Assembly: GCF_014322765.1 (NCBI RefSeq)
Contig: NZ_JAASTZ010000023.1
Coordinates: 1 to 40,473 of the forward strand
Length of the DNA: 40,473 nucleotides
Direction: 5' to 3'
Source: Listeria immobilis
GTDB lineage: Bacteria > Bacillota > Bacilli > Lactobacillales > Listeriaceae
A program made the position numbers and the translations under genes. Shown here piece by piece: positions 32,713 to 40,473 of this stretch. Within the stretch, counting starts at the first letter, position 1. Every line of letters starts with the position of its first letter. The notes under the pieces were generated by a model. It was not told where the DNA came from. It did no database searches and saw nothing but the letters and a program-made list of their open reading frames with translations.

Positions 32713-35070
32713 TTACTTAAACTCTACAATTGTCACACCATTGCCACCCTCAGCTGCTGCACCAAAACGAATAGATTTCACCATACGATGATTTTTCAAG
32801 TATTCGGTAACTCCAGTTCGAAGGGCACCTGTTCCTTTACCATGAATAATTGCGACTTGTGGATAACCAGCCATTAAAGCTTCATCTAAATATTTATCTA
32901 CTTTTTGGAGCGCATCTTCATAACGCTCTCCTCGCAAATCAAGCTCGCTTTTGGCTGGGGAATCACTGCTTTGGACGGATGTGATAATACGTTGTTTCTT
33001 TGGTTTTTCTGGTTGAATGAACTCTAAATCGCTTGTTTTAATTTTCATTTTGATAATACCGATCTGAACATTCCATTCAGTGTCATTTATTTTGTTTAAG
33101 AGCGAACCTTTTTGGCCGAGTGATAAAACACGAACATTATCGCCATCTTGGAAAACATGGGGTTTTTGTTTTGGCGATTGTGGAATTGTTTTATTAATTG
33201 TTTTTGGTTTTACTTTTCCTAATCTTGTTTTGGCGTCGATTAGCTCATGTTCTTTAATTCCTGCCGCTCCGTTTAGTTGCATGGTGCGGAGTTCGTGAAT
33301 AATTTCTTCTGCTTCTGCTTCTGCTTTTTCAACAATCATGGCAGCTTTATTACTCGCTTGTTCGATTAATTTATCTTTTTGTTGATAATAGCTGGCAATT
33401 TCTTTTTGTAAGTCTTTGAGTAAAGCATCGGCGCCTTGTGCTAGATCATGTGCTTCTTCATACTCTGCTTCTGCTAAATTTCGTTTTTCTTCTAAACTAG
33501 AAATCATATCATTTAAGTCAGCGCTTTCCGTGTCCACTAGACTTCTTGCTTCGGTAATAATCGTTTCGCTTAAGCCTAGACGACGTGAAATATCAAAAGC
33601 ATTACTTCTACCTGGCACGCCAATTAGTAATTTATAGGTTGGACTTAGTGTTTCAACATTAAATTCTACCGAGGCATTGGTTGCGTGAACTCGGTTATAG
33701 CCATAAGCTTTTAATTCTGGATAGTGGGTTGTCGCAACTACACTAGCTCCTTTAGCATGACTCGCATCCAAAATTGAAATCGCGAGAGCCGCTCCTTCTT
33801 GAGGGTCAGTTCCGGCGCCAAGCTCGTCGTATAAAATAAGTGATTGTTGATTTACATTTGCTAAAATCGAAACAATATTAGTCATATGTGAGGAGAAAGT
33901 ACTTAAACTTTGCTCAATTGATTGTTCATCACCAATATCAGCAAAAACATGTTCAAAAATAGCGATGGTGGAATCTTCTTGTGCCGGAATTTGTAACCCA
34001 GATTGTGCCATCAAAGTGAGTAATCCTAATGTTTTCAATGTGATGGTTTTTCCGCCTGTATTTGGTCCCGTAATAACGATCGTCGTGAAATCTTCTCCTA
34101 AATAAATATCATTGGCAACAACTTTATCTGCCTCTAGTAGTGGGTGTCTTGCTCCTAAAAGGCGAACAATACCTTTATCACTTAAATGTGGTGTGATAGC
34201 TTTCATCGCTTTACCAAAACGAGCTTTGGCAAGAATAAAGTCAAAACGGCCAAGAATAAAGGTATTATGATGAATTTCTTTATTCCAAACAGCTAGTGAA
34301 GTAGAAATTTCTGCAAAAATACGTTCAATTTCTTGGGCTTCTTTTGATTGAAGGGATTTTCGCTCATTATTTAAGTCTACTACACTTTGTGGCTCGATAA
34401 AAAGAGTTTGACCAGAGGCAGACTGATCATGAACAATACCGCCGTAATGACTCTTATACTCTTGCTTCACAGGAATAACGTAACGATCATTTCGAATCGT
34501 AATCACGGCATCACTTAACATTTTTGCTGCATTACGATTTCGTAAGTAGGATTCTAATTTTTCACGAACTCGGTCTTCTGTTCGACGAAGTGTACGTCGA
34601 ATGGAACCAAGCGCGTCACTAGCTGTATCAAGGACTTTACCACTTTCATCTACTGAAATCGCAATATCATCCTCAACTTCTTTTAATACTAAAAGTTCAT
34701 CTGCAAGTGCGTCAAGAAGCGGCAATTCTACTCCTACTTCAAGCAAATCAGCCATAAAATTCTTCATTTGACGACTAACACGAAGATTACTGCCAATTTG
34801 GTAAATTTCAAGTCCATTTAAATTGCCGCCTATTTCAAGACGTTTTAAATGGGCGTTTACATCGGTTAAACCAGTAATCGGTGCGCTACCTCGTAAACGA
34901 ATTATTTTTGCTCCTTCTTCTGTTTCAAGTTGTGCTTTTTGAACTACTTGAAAATCTGTGTCTGGAGATAAATCTAAAATAGCTTGCTCTCCTAATGAAG
35001 AAGAAGCAAATTCAGTTAATTGTTTTTTTATTTTATCAAACTCTAAAATAGCTTCCACTTTTTTTTCCAT
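32713..35070 (-). CDS. mutS2: Endonuclease MutS2
   Basis: A 785-residue MutS paralogue that lacks mismatch-recognition domain I. It has a MutS core, ATPase motifs (Walker A ITGPNTGGKTITLKTLG about 332-348; DELGAGTDPQEGAALA about 415), a long coiled coil (about 520-600), and a C-terminal Smr nuclease domain (LDLRGERYEDAL and IIHGKGTGALR). Relatives suppress recombination and rescue collided ribosomes (MutS2/RqcU in Bacillus). The ATG lies 22 bp after polX, so the zapA-cvpA-polX-mutS2 order is likely one transcription unit. Confidence 0.95.
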   Translation of the reverse strand: MEKKVEAILEFDKIKKQLTEFASSSLGEQAILDLSPDTDFQVVQKAQLETEEGAKIIRLRGSAPITGLTDVNAHLKRLEIGGNLNGLEIYQIGSNLRVSRQMKNFMADLLEVGVELPLLDALADELLVLKEVEDDIAISVDESGKVLDTASDALGSIRRTLRRTEDRVREKLESYLRNRNAAKMLSDAVITIRNDRYVIPVKQEYKSHYGGIVHDQSASGQTLFIEPQSVVDLNNERKSLQSKEAQEIERIFAEISTSLAVWNKEIHHNTFILGRFDFILAKARFGKAMKAITPHLSDKGIVRLLGARHPLLEADKVVANDIYLGEDFTTIVITGPNTGGKTITLKTLGLLTLMAQSGLQIPAQEDSTIAIFEHVFADIGDEQSIEQSLSTFSSHMTNIVSILANVNQQSLILYDELGAGTDPQEGAALAISILDASHAKGASVVATTHYPELKAYGYNRVHATNASVEFNVETLSPTYKLLIGVPGRSNAFDISRRLGLSETIITEARSLVDTESADLNDMISSLEEKRNLAEAEYEEAHDLAQGADALLKDLQKEIASYYQQKDKLIEQASNKAAMIVEKAEAEAEEIIHELRTMQLNGAAGIKEHELIDAKTRLGKVKPKTINKTIPQSPKQKPHVFQDGDNVRVLSLGQKGSLLNKINDTEWNVQIGIIKMKIKTSDLEFIQPEKPKKQRIITSVQSSDSPAKSELDLRGERYEDALQKVDKYLDEALMAGYPQVAIIHGKGTGALRTGVTEYLKNHRMVKSIRFGAAAEGGNGVTIVEFK

Positions 35071-35092
35071 TTGTCATCCTTCTTTTTCTTAG

Positions 35093-36805
35093 TTATTTAT
35101 TCTGTAAAAATTGTTTAAACTCTGCTGCGGATTTTGTATTAAGTATTGCTGACTTGTCTAACCAAGCTTTTTTGGCTGCACGAACGCCTAATGACATAAA
35201 CTCTAAATGCTTTGTATCATGCGCATCTGTGTTGATAGCAATTGGAACAGCAGCTTTATGTGCTAATTCCAAATGTGCTCGGTTCAAATCTAGTCTTTGT
35301 GGATTGGCATTAAGCTCTAATGCTGTTCCGGTATTTTTAGCTAGTTCAATTAATGCTTCCATATTAACATGGTATGGCTTTCTTTTCACGATAATTCTGC
35401 CTGTCGGATGTGCAATTAGCCTAACATATGGATTTTCACAAGCTGTTTTTAAACGTTTCATAATGTCTTGTTCTGATTGTCCAAAGCTCGAATGAATTGA
35501 AGCAATAACAAAATCAAGTTGTTCTAAGGTTTCATCCTTAAAATCAAGTGAGCCATCTGGTAAAATATCCATTTCAACTCCGGAATAAACATCAATTTCT
35601 GGATAATTAGCAGCTACTTTTTTAATTTCAGCCTGTTGTTCCAGCAGTCTTTTTTCATCTAGTCCGTTTGCAACGCGTAAAAATTTCCCATGATCGGTAA
35701 TCACCATATATTCATACCCTTTTGCAATACAAGCCTCTATCATTTCTGGAATCGCATAAGCTCCATCTGACCAAGTTGTATGCATGTGCAAATCCCCGCG
35801 AATATCGTCTAACTCAAGAAACTTAGTGTCTTGATTGACGCGTTCAATTTCTGAACCATCTCGCCGAACTTCTGGTGGTAAAAAGGGAATATTAAAATGA
35901 TTAAAAAAAGCTTTTTCCGAATCGAAGTGGCGTATCGTTCCGTTAGCTTGTTCAACACCGTATTCGCTAATTTTTTCGTCTGATTGTTTGGCAAGTTGGC
36001 GCATTTTGATATTATGTTCTTTTGAGCCGGTAAAATGATGTAACGTTGTAGCAAAAGCTTTGTTTTCTACTAAACGGAAATCCACCGAAATAGTTATCTT
36101 ATCTTCTAAAACAGCTGAAACCTTTGTATCTCCTGCACCGGTCACATCTGTGATAAGAGGAAATGCTAGTAATGCTTTTTGAACTTCTGCTGGTTTTTCC
36201 GTGGCAATGACATAATCTAAATCTTTGACCGTTTCTCGCAATCTTCGGAGACTCCCTGCTTGAGCAAATGTATCAATTTCTTCCAAACTAGCCAAATATC
36301 CCTCTACTTTCCTGATAATAGGTAGTACATCATTTAAAGGATACCTATCTGGTCGTTCACCCATTTCTCGTACTGCTTCCGCCATTTTTTCTGCTGATTT
36401 TTTCCCAAAACCTTTTAATGCTTCTATCTTCCCGTTTTCAAATTGTTCGAGCAAACTTGTTTTATCGGTCACACCTAGTTCATGATAAAGCCGCGACAAT
36501 TTTTTACCACCCAGTCCTGGAACATCTAGTAATGGAACTAATCCGACTGGCACTTCTTTTTTTAGTTCCTCAAGTTCTGGTGACTCTCCTGTCGTTAAAA
36601 AATGTTGAATAATTTCTCCAGTTGTTTTACCAATACCACTAATTTTGGTAAAATCATCTATTTCAGTCAAACTTCGACTATCTAGTTCTATTGCTTGAGC
36701 TGCTTTTCGAAACGCAGCTATTTTAAAACTATTTTCTCCTTTTAATTCCATATAAGTGGCGATTTCTTCTAACAAACGAATAATTTCTTTTTTATTGCTG
36801 GCCAT
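35093..36805 (-). CDS. polX: DNA polymerase/3'-5' exonuclease PolX
   Basis: A 570-residue repair protein. The N-terminal half is a family X polymerase (HhH motifs ISGIGKTTGEII and DVPGLGGKKLS, with catalytic aspartates in VKDLDYVIAT). The C-terminal half is a PHP nuclease (from about residue 335: DLHMHTTWSDGAY, ITDHGKF, YSGVEMDIL, IASIHSSFG, LIAHPTGR, NTDAHDT), with metal-binding histidines and aspartates in place. It fills short gaps in base excision repair. ATG follows CGGGGGAT. Confidence 0.95.
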   Translation of the reverse strand: MASNKKEIIRLLEEIATYMELKGENSFKIAAFRKAAQAIELDSRSLTEIDDFTKISGIGKTTGEIIQHFLTTGESPELEELKKEVPVGLVPLLDVPGLGGKKLSRLYHELGVTDKTSLLEQFENGKIEALKGFGKKSAEKMAEAVREMGERPDRYPLNDVLPIIRKVEGYLASLEEIDTFAQAGSLRRLRETVKDLDYVIATEKPAEVQKALLAFPLITDVTGAGDTKVSAVLEDKITISVDFRLVENKAFATTLHHFTGSKEHNIKMRQLAKQSDEKISEYGVEQANGTIRHFDSEKAFFNHFNIPFLPPEVRRDGSEIERVNQDTKFLELDDIRGDLHMHTTWSDGAYAIPEMIEACIAKGYEYMVITDHGKFLRVANGLDEKRLLEQQAEIKKVAANYPEIDVYSGVEMDILPDGSLDFKDETLEQLDFVIASIHSSFGQSEQDIMKRLKTACENPYVRLIAHPTGRIIVKRKPYHVNMEALIELAKNTGTALELNANPQRLDLNRAHLELAHKAAVPIAINTDAHDTKHLEFMSLGVRAAKKAWLDKSAILNTKSAAEFKQFLQNK

Positions 36806-36895
36806 TTATATCCCCCGTTTCATTCATTAAAAAATACCAGCGCAATCCTATCCAAAATTGGCTAAGAATATACATCTGGTATCGATTGTTTCTTT

Positions 36896-37438
36896 TTATT
36901 TTGGCAGAATATCTGTCATCCAATCATAAAATTGGGAAGATAGAATTGGTGTATTTTCAAGTATCCACTGTGCTATACTCGATCCGTGAAGTACGTTTTC
37001 AGTCCAAGTTGATGGATAAATTGCCATTATAAATAAAGCTACAAAGATAAATAAGTATGCATTAATTACGCCAATAACAGCCGCAAGTAAGCCATTGATT
37101 TGACGCAAAATCGGAATTTTAGTAAGTCCGCCGGCAAGTGATGCTAACATATGGACGATAATAATCGCAATAATAAAAATAATCACAAAGCCTAAAACAT
37201 TATAATACGCCGTCTCTGTTCTTAGTTCTTGAAGTATAGTTGATAATCCACTAGCGCTATCCACATTCGGATAAGGAATAAATGTAAGGTGTGGCGCTAA
37301 ATCTTCGTAATATGTGTACGAAACAAAAAATGCCAAAATATAGCCTACTAGTAAGATAAATTGTTTAATTAGCCCTGCTCGAAATCCAGCAAAAAAGCTA
37401 GAAACAAGTATAATTAAAATAATCGCATTTAATATCAT
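36896..37438 (-). CDS. CvpA family membrane protein
   Basis: A 180-residue protein with four hydrophobic helices and the CvpA signature (LNAIILIILVSSFFAGFRAG, and a glycine-containing GLLAAVIGVINAYLFI). E. coli CvpA is needed for colicin V production; in Firmicutes the role is unclear. Its start codon shares one base with the zapA stop (TAATG), so it is translationally coupled to zapA. polX follows after 90 bp. Confidence 0.88.
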   Translation of the reverse strand: MILNAIILIILVSSFFAGFRAGLIKQFILLVGYILAFFVSYTYYEDLAPHLTFIPYPNVDSASGLSTILQELRTETAYYNVLGFVIIFIIAIIIVHMLASLAGGLTKIPILRQINGLLAAVIGVINAYLFIFVALFIMAIYPSTWTENVLHGSSIAQWILENTPILSSQFYDWMTDILPK

Positions 37439-37701
37439 TAATCTCTTCCTTTAATTCGAGCTAGCTCTTCTTCCAACTCTCTGAATTTTTGTTCTAGTTT
37501 TAAATAATCATGAGTTGCATTTACTGCTGTTAAGACAGCGAGTCTGCCACTATCGAGCGCATGATTTTGGGAGCCGATTTCGTGCATTTTTTCATCGACC
37601 TCGCGAGCTACTTTTCGTAAGTGATCTGCTGTTTCAACTCCAACAATCGTATATTCTCTGCCATAAATTGTTGTCACTACTTTATTTCTCTCATTTGCCA
37701 C
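37438..37701 (-). CDS. zapA: Cell division protein ZapA
   Basis: An 87-residue protein that bundles FtsZ and helps Z-ring assembly. It has a ZapA N-terminal strand region (NKVVTTIYGREYTIVG), a DHLRKVAREVDEKM helix and a C-terminal coiled coil (KLEQKFRELEEELARIKGRD). The start is the GTG at 37701, about six bases after GAGGAGG; the upstream ATG at 37728 has no ribosome binding site. Divergent from rnhC. Confidence 0.9.
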   Translation of the reverse strand: MANERNKVVTTIYGREYTIVGVETADHLRKVAREVDEKMHEIGSQNHALDSGRLAVLTAVNATHDYLKLEQKFRELEEELARIKGRD

Positions 37702-37822
37702 GTGAAATTCCTCCTCGCCCAAGTTCATATAAGACGCTACTTGTCATAATCTTATCATGAAAAAGCGGGAAAGAAAAGAGGCAACTCCCCAACTAGACGA
37801 TATTCAGTCTTTCGTCGTAGTA

Positions 37823-37831
37823 TGTTACAAT
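37823..37831 (+). promoter_or_regulatory. Extended -10 promoter of rnhC
   Basis: TG-T-TACAAT, ending 10 bp before the AAAGGATGA Shine-Dalgarno of rnhC. The -35 is weak. Confidence 0.5.
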
Positions 37832-37855
37832 AGAACTTTGAAAGGATGATGCTTT

Positions 37856-38782
37856 ATCGCAAATACTGTCATTGTAGTCAACCAAACAACCATGGAAAAA
37901 ATGAAACAAACCTATCTCCCTTTTTCAAGTCCAAAACTTCCACCAGGTGCCATTTTTGCAGCTAAAAAACCTGGTGTATCTATTACCGGCTATAAATCCT
38001 TAAAAGTTATGTTTCAAGGAGTAAATGGCGAAATAGAAGCCAAAAAATGGGTTACCTCTCTTCCGGTAGCTACCAAAAAAACGCCTAGTGTATCAAAAGG
38101 TGTTCTACCACTAAATTTTGCTAGTAAAAACGTTATTGGATCTGATGAAGTTGGAACAGGTGACTTTTTTGGTCCGATTACTGTTTGTGCAGCTTATGTG
38201 GAAGAAACCATGATGCCACTTTTAAAAGAGCTTGGTGTTAAAGATTCCAAAGCGATGAAAGACCCAGAAATTTGTCGCATCGCCGAAAAAATTATTCCTG
38301 TCGTTCCACATAGCGTATTACTTTGTCCAAATCCTAAATACAATGAACTACAAAGTCGTGGGATGAATCAAGGTCAAATGAAAGCACTTCTACATAACCG
38401 AGCACTCGAAAATGTTTTGAAAAAAATTGCACCGATAAAACCAGATGCTATTTTAATCGATCAGTTTGCCGAAAAAACTACATACTACCGTTATTTAGCA
38501 AAAGAACCAAACATAATTCGTGAAAATGTTTTTTTTGCAACAAAAGCAGAAGGGTTACATCTGTCAGTTGCTGCTGCATCCATTATCGCACGTTATAAAT
38601 TTGTCCAAGCTTTTGACGAAATGTCACGCGAAGTTGGTATCCTTTTACCAAAAGGAGCTGGACCACATGTTGATGTCGTTGCAGCAGAAATTATCCAGCG
38701 TTTTGATATGGAAACATTAGCAAAATATACCAAAAAACATTTTGCTAATACCGAGAAAGCATTAAAAATCGCCCAAAGCTAA
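37856..38782 (+). CDS. rnhC: Ribonuclease HIII, probable non-canonical ATC start
   Basis: It cleaves the RNA strand of RNA-DNA hybrids. The N-terminal TBP-like binding domain (about 1-85) is followed by an RNase H2-like catalytic domain with [25 protein letters not shown], and the later DQFAEK and AASIIARY motifs. The Shine-Dalgarno AAAGGATGA fits a start at 37856, where the codon is ATC, giving the family-like [19 protein letters not shown] in frame lies just upstream, so no other start is available nearby. The first ATG (37892) has no Shine-Dalgarno and would lose 12 residues, including the first beta strand. Confidence 0.85.
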   Translation: MANTVIVVNQTTMEKMKQTYLPFSSPKLPPGAIFAAKKPGVSITGYKSLKVMFQGVNGEIEAKKWVTSLPVATKKTPSVSKGVLPLNFASKNVIGSDEVGTGDFFGPITVCAAYVEETMMPLLKELGVKDSKAMKDPEICRIAEKIIPVVPHSVLLCPNPKYNELQSRGMNQGQMKALLHNRALENVLKKIAPIKPDAILIDQFAEKTTYYRYLAKEPNIIRENVFFATKAEGLHLSVAAASIIARYKFVQAFDEMSREVGILLPKGAGPHVDVVAAEIIQRFDMETLAKYTKKHFANTEKALKIAQS

Positions 38783-38784
38783 CT

Positions 38785-38816
38785 AAAATACCCCTTAATG
38801 ATTAACGAGGCATTTT
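38785..38816 (+). terminator. rnhC terminator hairpin cut off from its T-tract by the IS
   Basis: CTAAAAT-CC and GG-ATTTTAG arms form an imperfect stem (about 38782-38818). No T-tract follows; the IS inverted repeat begins at its last bases. Confidence 0.4.
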
Positions 38817-38861
38817 AGACTGTAGACAAAGTGAGAAATCATTTTATTTGCAGTCTTTTTT
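38817..38861 (+). terminator. Terminator-like hairpin at the IS left end
   Basis: AGACTG of the left inverted repeat pairs with CAGTCT at 38851-38856, followed by six Ts. It would block incoming transcription into the transposase gene. Confidence 0.45.
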
Positions 38862-38908
38862 GTTTTATAATAATGGTAAGGCTTACATAAAATGATGAGG
38901 TGATAAAA

Positions 38909-40306
38909 ATGCTTTCTAAACATCAACAACAAGCACGAAATCAATTAGTAGCTATTTCTTTAGATGATTTGGTCCCAGAGGACCATTTAGTAAGAAAAGT
39001 AGATAATGTGATTAACTTTGACTTTATCTATCCATTGGTAGAACATACTTATTCTCCTACTGGAAGACCTAGTGTAGATCCGGTAGTCCTCATAAAGTTA
39101 GTCCTCATTCAATATCTTTTTGGTATTCGTTCCATGCGCCAAACCATCAAGGAAGTAGAAACAAATATGGCTTATCGCTGGTTTTTAGGGTATGATTTCA
39201 ATCAGAAAATTCCGCATTTCTCTACTTTCGGTAAAAACTATGTCCGACGTTTTGCAGAAACAGATGTATTTGAACAAATTTTTTATCGCATTTTAAAACA
39301 AGCAATGGATGCTGGTTTAGTCGAACCTGAAGTTGCTTTTGTGGACTCTACACATGTAAAAGCAAATGCGAATAAACATAAATTTCATAAAAAATTGGTT
39401 CGAAAAGAAACACGCGTTTATCAAGAAGTACTAGAAGAGGAAATTAATGTAAGCCGGGTTGCCGAAGGAAAAAAGCCTTTCGCCAGGAAAGAAAGTCAGG
39501 AGGAGAAAGAAATTAAAATAAGTAATACTGATCCCGAAAGCGGCTACTATGTCAAAGGTGAACGAGAAAAACAATTTGCTTATTCTTTCCATACGGCTTG
39601 TGATACCAATGGTTTTATTCTGGGTTCTATTATTACTCCAGGAAACATTCACGATAGTCAACAGTTAATTCCACTTATCGAAAAATTAAAAAACACCCTT
39701 TCGACGCCTTCGGTGGTGGTTGCTGATGCAGGTTATAAGACACCAATTATCGCTAAGTATCTTTGGAGTCAAGGCATAGAAGCGGTGCTTCCTTATACTC
39801 GACCAAAAGGAAAAGAAGGGTTATTTTCAAAACGGGCATTTTTATATGATCAGTATTTAGACAGTTATATTTGTCCCAATAACTCGTTATTATCTTATGT
39901 TCGAACTACAAGAGATGGTTATCGTCTTTATAAATCTACTCCTCTTCACTGTAGTAGTTGTTCCTTATTAAAGGATTGCACGCAAAATAAACAAAAGGAA
40001 AAAACAATTCTGCGACATCTTTGGGAGCCTTACTTAGAAGTATCAGAGGAATTGCGTTACACAGAACAGCATAAAAAATGGTATAAACGCAGAAAAGAAA
40101 CCATCGAAAGATGTTTTGCGGATGCCAAAGAAAAGCATGGTATGAGATGGACTACTTATCGTGGACTTGCGAAAGTAACTCTCCAAGCGATGCTTACTTT
40201 TGCAGCCATGAACCTGAAAAAGATGGCTAACTGGCTATGGAAAAAGGCTATGCCTTTTTATTTTTTTGCCTATAAACAGAAAAAAACGAAAGTTCTCATT
40301 GTTTAA
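38909..40306 (+). CDS. IS1182-family transposase
   Basis: A 465-residue DDE transposase. The N-terminal DUF772 part includes TYSPTGRPSVDPVVLIKLVL and PHFSTFGKNYVRRF. The first catalytic aspartate is in FVDSTHVKANAN (about 150), the second in VVADAGYKTP (about 275), and the glutamate in RRKETIERCFADAKEKHGMR (about 395-400). A cysteine cluster (CSSCSLLKDC) lies between them, as is usual in this family. The frame is intact, so the element may be active. The start at 38909 follows GAGG by eight bases; GTG at 38900 overlaps it. The stop lies in a hairpin loop. Confidence 0.92.
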   Translation: MLSKHQQQARNQLVAISLDDLVPEDHLVRKVDNVINFDFIYPLVEHTYSPTGRPSVDPVVLIKLVLIQYLFGIRSMRQTIKEVETNMAYRWFLGYDFNQKIPHFSTFGKNYVRRFAETDVFEQIFYRILKQAMDAGLVEPEVAFVDSTHVKANANKHKFHKKLVRKETRVYQEVLEEEINVSRVAEGKKPFARKESQEEKEIKISNTDPESGYYVKGEREKQFAYSFHTACDTNGFILGSIITPGNIHDSQQLIPLIEKLKNTLSTPSVVVADAGYKTPIIAKYLWSQGIEAVLPYTRPKGKEGLFSKRAFLYDQYLDSYICPNNSLLSYVRTTRDGYRLYKSTPLHCSSCSLLKDCTQNKQKEKTILRHLWEPYLEVSEELRYTEQHKKWYKRRKETIERCFADAKEKHGMRWTTYRGLAKVTLQAMLTFAAMNLKKMANWLWKKAMPFYFFAYKQKKTKVLIV

Positions 40307-40327
40307 CCTTTGAGAACTTCCGTTTTT
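40282..40327 (+). terminator. Transposase terminator inside the IS right end
   Basis: A 17-bp stem with one mismatch (40282-40298 with 40311-40327), whose loop holds the transposase stop codon. T-tract follows within the arm. Confidence 0.7.
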
Positions 40328-40337
40328 CTACAGTCTG

Positions 40338-40374
40338 AGAAATCCAACAATTAATAAAAAATTGTTGGATTTCT
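40338..40374. terminator. Terminator-like hairpin directly outside the IS
   Basis: AGAAATCCAACAATT pairs perfectly with AATTGTTGGATTTCT around AATAAAA. It abuts the right inverted repeat of the IS and may belong to the flanking gene beyond the window or to the old rnhC locus. Confidence 0.5.
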
Positions 40375-40473
40375 TTATTGTATTAAAATGGAATGGTGAC
40401 ATAGTCAAGAAAAAATGGACAAGGTGTTAGAGAAAGTTAAGCGGAAAACTTAGCTTGGAATGGTGTTTTATAT
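40375..40473. other. Right-edge sequence, unresolved
   Basis: About 100 bp without a visible ORF start. The GACATAGTCAAG ... ATGGACAAGG stretch has the look of an IS3-type element end, but no inverted partner is in the window. Confidence 0.25.

Larger units (their letters stand above)
38817..40336 (+). mobile_element. IS1182-family insertion sequence
   Basis: About 1.52 kb bounded by inverted ends: AGACTGTAGA at 38817-38826 and TCTACAGTCT at 40327-40336 (10 bp perfect, then partial AAA and G matches further in). It holds one full transposase gene. Terminator-like hairpins lie just inside both ends (38817-38861 and 40282-40327). No clear target-site duplication is seen beside the ends. Confidence 0.75.

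Noticed and set aside
38811-40345. Target duplication or target inverted repeat flanking the IS
   Set aside because: The bases just outside both ends are neither direct nor inverted copies of each other.
40375-40473. A second insertion sequence at the right edge
   Set aside because: Too little sequence, no inverted partner and no transposase frame in the window; listed only as unresolved.

Overview
The window looks like a low-GC Firmicutes chromosome, almost certainly Listeria (sensu stricto). Gene content and order match, as I recall it, the inverted L. monocytogenes block lmo1228-lmo1263: rnhC, zapA, cvpA, polX, mutS2, trxA, uvrC, aspartokinase, yslB, racE, rph, rdgB, yfcE, then a variable stretch, the treR/treA/treB locus and proBA. 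The species cannot be fixed from this alone.

Layout. 1-2 kb: two divergent XRE-type regulators with back-to-back promoters, and a GYF-PrsW membrane protease. 2-4.2 kb: proline genes proB-proA. 4.2-6.4 kb: a nested inverted repeat, an alpha/beta hydrolase, a Listeria-type hypothetical and a Nudix hydrolase. 6.4-10.4 kb: trehalose uptake and cleavage (treB-treA, convergent treR) with a visible TreR operator and a cre-like site. 10.4-14.5 kb: two mini membrane proteins, a hairpin-rich leader, a YitT protein, and a divergent Crp/Fnr regulator-MFS transporter pair. 14.5-20.1 kb: an HxlR remnant, a MerR-SDR pair, a DbpA-type RNA helicase, a repetitive helical protein, a histidine phosphatase, and VOC and YdeI-like proteins. 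20.1-25.4 kb: accessory zone next to the 3' end of a tRNA-Arg(UCU) gene, holding a secreted metzincin protease with a membrane-anchored partner, an acyltransferase, a small membrane protein and at least four decayed genes that resemble a toxin/immunity-type locus. 25.4-38.8 kb: conserved housekeeping genes for cell wall (racE), RNA processing (rph), nucleotide sanitation (rdgB), DNA repair (uvrC, mutS2, polX), redox (trxA), lysine/threonine/diaminopimelate supply (aspartokinase with an internal beta-subunit start), division (zapA) and RNase HIII. 38.8-40.4 kb: an intact IS1182-family insertion sequence behind rnhC.

The most notable points are: rnhC has no canonical start at the position fixed by its Shine-Dalgarno (the codon there is ATC); a DUF2185-like immunity gene was inactivated only by point nonsense changes; a DUF2599-type gene keeps its ribosome binding site and ATG but has lost its N-terminus; a PrfA-box-like palindrome lies between the Crp/Fnr gene and its MFS neighbour; a metzincin/partner operon is present; and mini-ORFs lead into tandem hairpins before yitT. 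All family assignments are by eye, without searches.
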